This document shows, piece by piece, positions 5,152-8,515 of a stretch of DNA of 8,515 nucleotides (its first letter is position 1; every line of letters begins with the position of its first letter). Source of the stretch: an uncultured Desulfobulbaceae bacterium (lineage in GTDB: Bacteria; Desulfobacterota; Desulfobulbia; Desulfobulbales; BM004); contig CAMYJP010000089.1 in the NCBI GenBank assembly GCA_947258675.1, forward strand, positions 1-8,515, in the 5' to 3' direction. The position numbers and the translations under genes are program-made. A model generated the notes under the pieces. The model made no database searches and was not told the DNA's origin. It saw nothing but the letters and a program-made list of their open reading frames with translations.

Positions 5152-7542
5152 TTAATACTTACCGAATTCAGAATCATCCAAAGCGATCATCTCCTCCGGT
5201 GCTTGGGCAAATTCTTGATTTGCTGGACTTTCTGAGACCTGTTGACTCTGTGACGGCTGGTGGTTTTGTTCAGATTGCGGATGAGTTTCATTGGGTTGAA
5301 CACTCTGAAACCGATTCTGACCATCGAGGATAAAACCAGCCAGCATTTTTTTCATCTGGGCAGCCTGGCTTGATAATTCCTCAGAAGCTGCTGCACTCTG
5401 CTCAGCATTTGCAGTATTCTGCTGGGTAACGGAGTCAATCTGACTTAATCCCTGGTTTACCTGGCCGATACCTTCCGCCTGTTCATTTGATGCGGCTGCT
5501 ATTTCGGCCACCAGATCGGAAACCTTTGTTACACCATCGACTATCTCTCCCAAGGATTCAGCCGTCCTGTTTGCTATTTCAGCCCCATTCTGCGTTTTGG
5601 CCACAGAACCTTCAATTAGATCAGCCGTTTCTCTTGCTGCCTTGGCACTTCGTGCTGCAAGGTTGCGGACTTCTTCAGCAACCACAGCAAAGCCTTTTCC
5701 GTGCTTACCGGCTCTTGCTGCTTCTACTGCTGCGTTTAGAGCAAGCAGGTTTGTCTGGAAAGCAATTTCGTCAATGACTTTAATAATTTTGGAAATATTC
5801 TGACTTGAATCACTGATTTCACCCATAGCCTGAATCATACCCTGCATATGTTGGTTTCCTCCTTCAGCAGCTGATTTAGCCGTGTCAGAAAGTTGATTTG
5901 CCTGGGCTGCATTTTCTGCATTCAGTTTGGTCTGTGAAGCCATCTCATGCATTGAGGCGGTAATCTCCTCAATGGATGCGGCTGATTCAGTTGCACCTTG
6001 GGAAAGAGACTGGCTGGAATCCGACACCTGCGATGCTCCTGCAGCGATTTGCTCGCCAGCAACTTTTACTTCACCAATTATACTTTTGAGATTCTGGGTC
6101 ATGTCCTGCAGAGCTCGACCTAATCCATCGTTTTCTGAGGCAATCTCTACTTCTTTGGTCAAATCCCCTTTGGCAATGGCCAAAGCAAGGTTTTCCCTTT
6201 CTTCAAGACCATTTGACAGGCCGTTGATGATTGCTCCAAGCTCTTCCAATTCGGTTTTAGCGCTATAAAGTTCACATGTCCGGCAATCCTCACCTTTCTG
6301 CGCTCTTGGACAATGCTTCACTGCTGCAAAGGACCCGCTGCTTGTCCAGCAGGTATCCACCTTCCCATAACTGGGACAAGATTCATTGCCACACTTCTTT
6401 TTACTGGAGCAGTTTACAGGCTCCCCAGCAGGCAACGATTCACTCGTGTCACCGAGGCCAATCTTTTGAATGACGTTAATAGCATTCCTCAAAGAGTTTG
6501 TAATATTTCTTGATAAAAAGATTCCAAAAGCCGCGGCCAGTGCAACCCCTAATAAAACAGCACCAGCGGATGTTGTCTTACTCTTCATTGCGCTTTCCTG
6601 GGCAGATACTCTGACTTCTTCAGCTAAAGTTGACGACATTTGTCCAAGCTGGTTAAGCAAGGTCATGCTTGCATTTATTGCCTCATGCTCACTGCCAAAG
6701 GCAATATTTAAAGCAGTATCCAACCTTCCCATGTCCGCCCTGACATAAGCGAGCGTTTCATCAAAAGCTGAAAGTATCTTTTTAAGTGTCGGCTCAACAT
6801 CACTTTCGAACAGTGCCCGAGCTTCCGGCGATTCTTCGGTTGAGGTAAAATTATTCATAAAAATCAGTTCATTAATCTTGCTGCCCAATTCATGGAGTTT
6901 TTGATGCGGGGTGTTAAATTTCTTGAGTAAGTCATCAAAATTGGCATCACCTGACTGAAAAACCCCCAACCACTTACCTAGACCGCATTTTGTCGGATCA
7001 AGACCTCCCTGAAATTCCTGATTATCAGCAATTGCCACATCAAGACCTCCGGCCCACTTGATATGATCGAGCTGTCTGGCGATCAAAATAGCTTCAAGGC
7101 TACCCACATTATCAAGTTGGATTACCGAGACATTATCCACCAGTTTCTGGTGTTCCCCTTTCCAGGTTTCAAACACAGGTTGTAATTGCGACCAAACCGT
7201 CTCTTCTTCCGCACTTTTATGCACCTGTTGATAAATCGATTTCCCCTTCTCAAACTCTTCCCATTCTCCGGACAGATTATCAATTTCCTGTCGGCGCTGA
7301 TCTCCTGTCAGGGTCGAGTTTACCATGGTTCTCTCAACTGATTTGATTGCGCTCATGGCCTCCATCATCATCCCTAGACCCTGTACTGCGGGCAGCCGTT
7401 CATCAGCGACAGCAGCTATGCTTTTTTGGGTTGCGTTAAGCCCCATCCAACCCACGCCCCCTACCATGGCGCATATCATTGCAACTATTATGAATCCGCC
7501 TATCAGCTTTGTTGAAATTCGCATATTGGTCGAAAGTTTCAT
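5152..7542 (-). CDS. Methyl-accepting chemotaxis protein with CZB-like periplasmic motif and Cys-rich HAMP insertion
   Basis: A 796-residue transmembrane chemoreceptor. TM1 is at about 12-34 and TM2 at about 324-344, so residues 36-322 should be periplasmic. Within that region H160 (LDHIKW), C186 (TKCGLGKWL), H213 and H217 ([10 protein letters not shown]) match the His/Cys/His/His pattern of CZB zinc-binding domains. After TM2 a HAMP begins at about 346 but is broken by an insertion at 376-425 with seven cysteines: 378, 384, 389, 398 (followed by W399), 411, 420 and 423. HAMP-like helices follow at about 428-450 and 451-490. The signalling hairpin covers about 490-735, with the conserved tip [21 protein letters not shown] at 592-612 (written here as family hallmark). 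The tail (741-796) is rich in Gln and Ser and ends LDDSEFGKY. The ATG at 7542 has AAGGAGGGG eight bases upstream. cheW follows 15 nt later. Metal or redox sensing is inferred from the cysteines and the CZB motif. Confidence 0.95.
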   Translation of the reverse strand: MKLSTNMRISTKLIGGFIIVAMICAMVGGVGWMGLNATQKSIAAVADERLPAVQGLGMMMEAMSAIKSVERTMVNSTLTGDQRRQEIDNLSGEWEEFEKGKSIYQQVHKSAEEETVWSQLQPVFETWKGEHQKLVDNVSVIQLDNVGSLEAILIARQLDHIKWAGGLDVAIADNQEFQGGLDPTKCGLGKWLGVFQSGDANFDDLLKKFNTPHQKLHELGSKINELIFMNNFTSTEESPEARALFESDVEPTLKKILSAFDETLAYVRADMGRLDTALNIAFGSEHEAINASMTLLNQLGQMSSTLAEEVRVSAQESAMKSKTTSAGAVLLGVALAAAFGIFLSRNITNSLRNAINVIQKIGLGDTSESLPAGEPVNCSSKKKCGNESCPSYGKVDTCWTSSGSFAAVKHCPRAQKGEDCRTCELYSAKTELEELGAIINGLSNGLEERENLALAIAKGDLTKEVEIASENDGLGRALQDMTQNLKSIIGEVKVAGEQIAAGASQVSDSSQSLSQGATESAASIEEITASMHEMASQTKLNAENAAQANQLSDTAKSAAEGGNQHMQGMIQAMGEISDSSQNISKIIKVIDEIAFQTNLLALNAAVEAARAGKHGKGFAVVAEEVRNLAARSAKAARETADLIEGSVAKTQNGAEIANRTAESLGEIVDGVTKVSDLVAEIAAASNEQAEGIGQVNQGLSQIDSVTQQNTANAEQSAAASEELSSQAAQMKKMLAGFILDGQNRFQSVQPNETHPQSEQNHQPSQSQQVSESPANQEFAQAPEEMIALDDSEFGKY

Positions 7543-7583
7543 AATTACTTCCCCTCCTTGCTTAATTACTCCCTGTGCGTACT

Positions 7584-7613
7584 CTTATAAATGGTATCAG
7601 TCTACCTTGTCCA
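7584..7613 (-). promoter_or_regulatory. Putative sigma-70 type promoter ahead of the complete MCP gene
   Basis: On the minus strand a -35 box TGGACA (7613-7608) and a -10 box TATAAG (7589-7584) are 18 nt apart, each one base off consensus. Transcription would start near 7577, giving an untranslated leader of about 35 nt that contains the strong ribosome binding site at 7559-7551. The site lies in the 139-nt gap between the two MCP genes and could start the MCP-cheW unit. A TAAAGTAT element just upstream resembles the -35 of flagellar sigma-28 promoters, but no good -10 follows at the right distance. Confidence 0.45.
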
Positions 7614-7681
7614 ACATACTTTAAGAGCAATCACTCATAGCCTCATTCATCAATTCATTATCAATATTTAGCCTGAAAAAA

Positions 7682-8515
7682 CTAAGATTTAAGAGTAAAA
7701 CTATCCAGCATTTCCCGTAACTTAACAGCCTGGCCTGATAATTCTTTGGCAGCTCCAGCACTTTGTTCAACATTTGCAGAGTTCTGCTGGGTTACCTGAT
7801 CTATCTGTGTTAATCCATGATTCACCTGAGAAATACCTTGAGCCTGATCATTAGAGGCGTCCGCAATTTCAGCACCGAGGTCACTTACTTTTGACACTAT
7901 GCCCACAATTTCAACTAAGGCCTCTGCAGTTTTATTGGCAATTTCAGCGCCGCGTTCCGTCCTCTCGGTTGATCCTTCTATCAGTTCTGCTGTTTCCTGG
8001 GCCGCCTTGGCGCTGCGGGCTGCCAGATTACGAACCTCTTCAGCAACCACGGCAAATCCCTTACCATGCTTACCGGCCCTTGCAGCCTCGACGGCTGCAT
8101 TTAAAGCCAAGAGGTTTGTCTGGAATGCTATCTCGTCTATTACATTAATAATCTTGGATATATTTTGTGATGACTCATTAATATCAGCCATGGCGGCAAT
8201 CATATCCTTCATCTGGCTGTTTCCTTTATTCGCAGCATCTCTGGCCTGAAGAGTGAGGAGATTTGCCTGGTTGGCATTTTCAGCGTTGGTCTTGGTCTGG
8301 GAAGCCATTTCGTTCATCGAGCTGGATATCTCCAGGACAGAACTTGCTTGTTCAGTTGCCCCATGGGAAAGGGACTGACTGGATTGAGCCACTTTACTGG
8401 ACCCTGAAGCGATTTCATTTCCAGCGGCCTGCAGTTGAGACATGATCTTATTCAAATGGCTATTCGCTTTAGATAACGGCTTTTTAATAAGCCCCTTGGC
8501 CTCAAAGGTAAAATC
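7682..8515 (-). CDS. Methyl-accepting chemotaxis protein, C-terminal signalling domain only (5' end outside window)
   Basis: The frame is open to the window edge, so 277 residues of a longer protein are seen; a TTG at 8455 is just an internal leucine codon. The visible part starts [20 protein letters not shown], perhaps the end of a HAMP or linker, and then gives a complete signalling hairpin with the tip [19 protein letters not shown]. The sensor domain and membrane segments are not visible. It is closely related to the neighbouring MCP over the hairpin, with long runs identical in protein but with many third-position differences in DNA, so they are older paralogues and not a fresh copy. Unlike the neighbour it ends right after the hairpin (MLDSFTLKS) without the Gln/Ser-rich tail or the LDDSEFGKY end. 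Confidence 0.93.
   Translation of the reverse strand, partial: DFTFEAKGLIKKPLSKANSHLNKIMSQLQAAGNEIASGSSKVAQSSQSLSHGATEQASSVLEISSSMNEMASQTKTNAENANQANLLTLQARDAANKGNSQMKDMIAAMADINESSQNISKIINVIDEIAFQTNLLALNAAVEAARAGKHGKGFAVVAEEVRNLAARSAKAAQETAELIEGSTERTERGAEIANKTAEALVEIVGIVSKVSDLGAEIADASNDQAQGISQVNHGLTQIDQVTQQNSANVEQSAGAAKELSGQAVKLREMLDSFTLKS

Noticed and set aside
5487..6268. Plus-strand open frames of 65-113 codons opposite the MCP signalling domain.
   Set aside because: They mirror a strongly conserved MCP reading frame, lack ribosome binding sites and recur opposite the other MCP, as expected for antisense shadows of a helical, Ala/Glu-rich gene.
7594..7622. Sigma-28 flagellar promoter (TAAAGTAT element) before the complete MCP.
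   Set aside because: The -35 resembles consensus, but the only GATA-containing -10 candidate is about three bases too far away and a poor match.

Overview
The window is one side of a bacterial chemotaxis-type signalling cluster. All ten protein genes lie on the minus strand, so transcription runs from high to low coordinates; I see no gene on the plus strand, no tRNA or rRNA, no CRISPR array and no mobile element. The gene content (CheB, CheR, CheD, a CheX/CheC-type phosphatase, an HDOD protein, two CheY-like receivers) and a cysteine-rich 'CW' module inside a HAMP region suggest an anaerobic Desulfobacterota-like (deltaproteobacterial) organism, possibly of the Desulfobulbales kind. That placement is an inference from gene style, not from a marker gene.

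Layout in transcription order: the C-terminal part of a methyl-accepting chemotaxis protein (MCP, 8515-7682, cut by the window edge); a 139-nt gap with a plausible sigma-70 type promoter; a full 796-residue MCP (7542-5152); cheW (5136-4633, 15 nt behind); a 196-nt gap; then a very tight run of cheR (4436-3591), cheB (overlaps cheR by 4 nt), cheD (overlaps cheB by 10 nt), an HDOD-domain gene (2032-1178), cheY (1165-788), a cheX-like phosphatase gene (732-295), and, after 103 nt, a second cheY-like gene cut by the left edge (191-1). No CheA kinase is visible; it probably lies outside the window.

How the parts fit: the MCPs sense and, through CheW and an off-window CheA, set phosphorylation of the two small receivers and of CheB. 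CheR, CheB and CheD adjust receptor methylation and amidation. The CheX-like protein would dephosphorylate one or both CheY proteins. The HDOD protein is a conserved passenger whose output is unclear.

The most notable points are: (1) a perfect 20-bp tandem duplication at the 5' end of the cheX-like gene, which puts the start codon with the good ribosome binding site out of frame and leaves a 16-codon leader ORF whose stop lies one base past the start codon of the remaining 145-residue frame. This could be a slippage switch, a recent mutation or an assembly error. (2) The complete MCP carries a zinc-binding CZB-like motif in its predicted periplasmic domain and a seven-cysteine insertion inside its first cytoplasmic HAMP, pointing to a metal or redox receptor.
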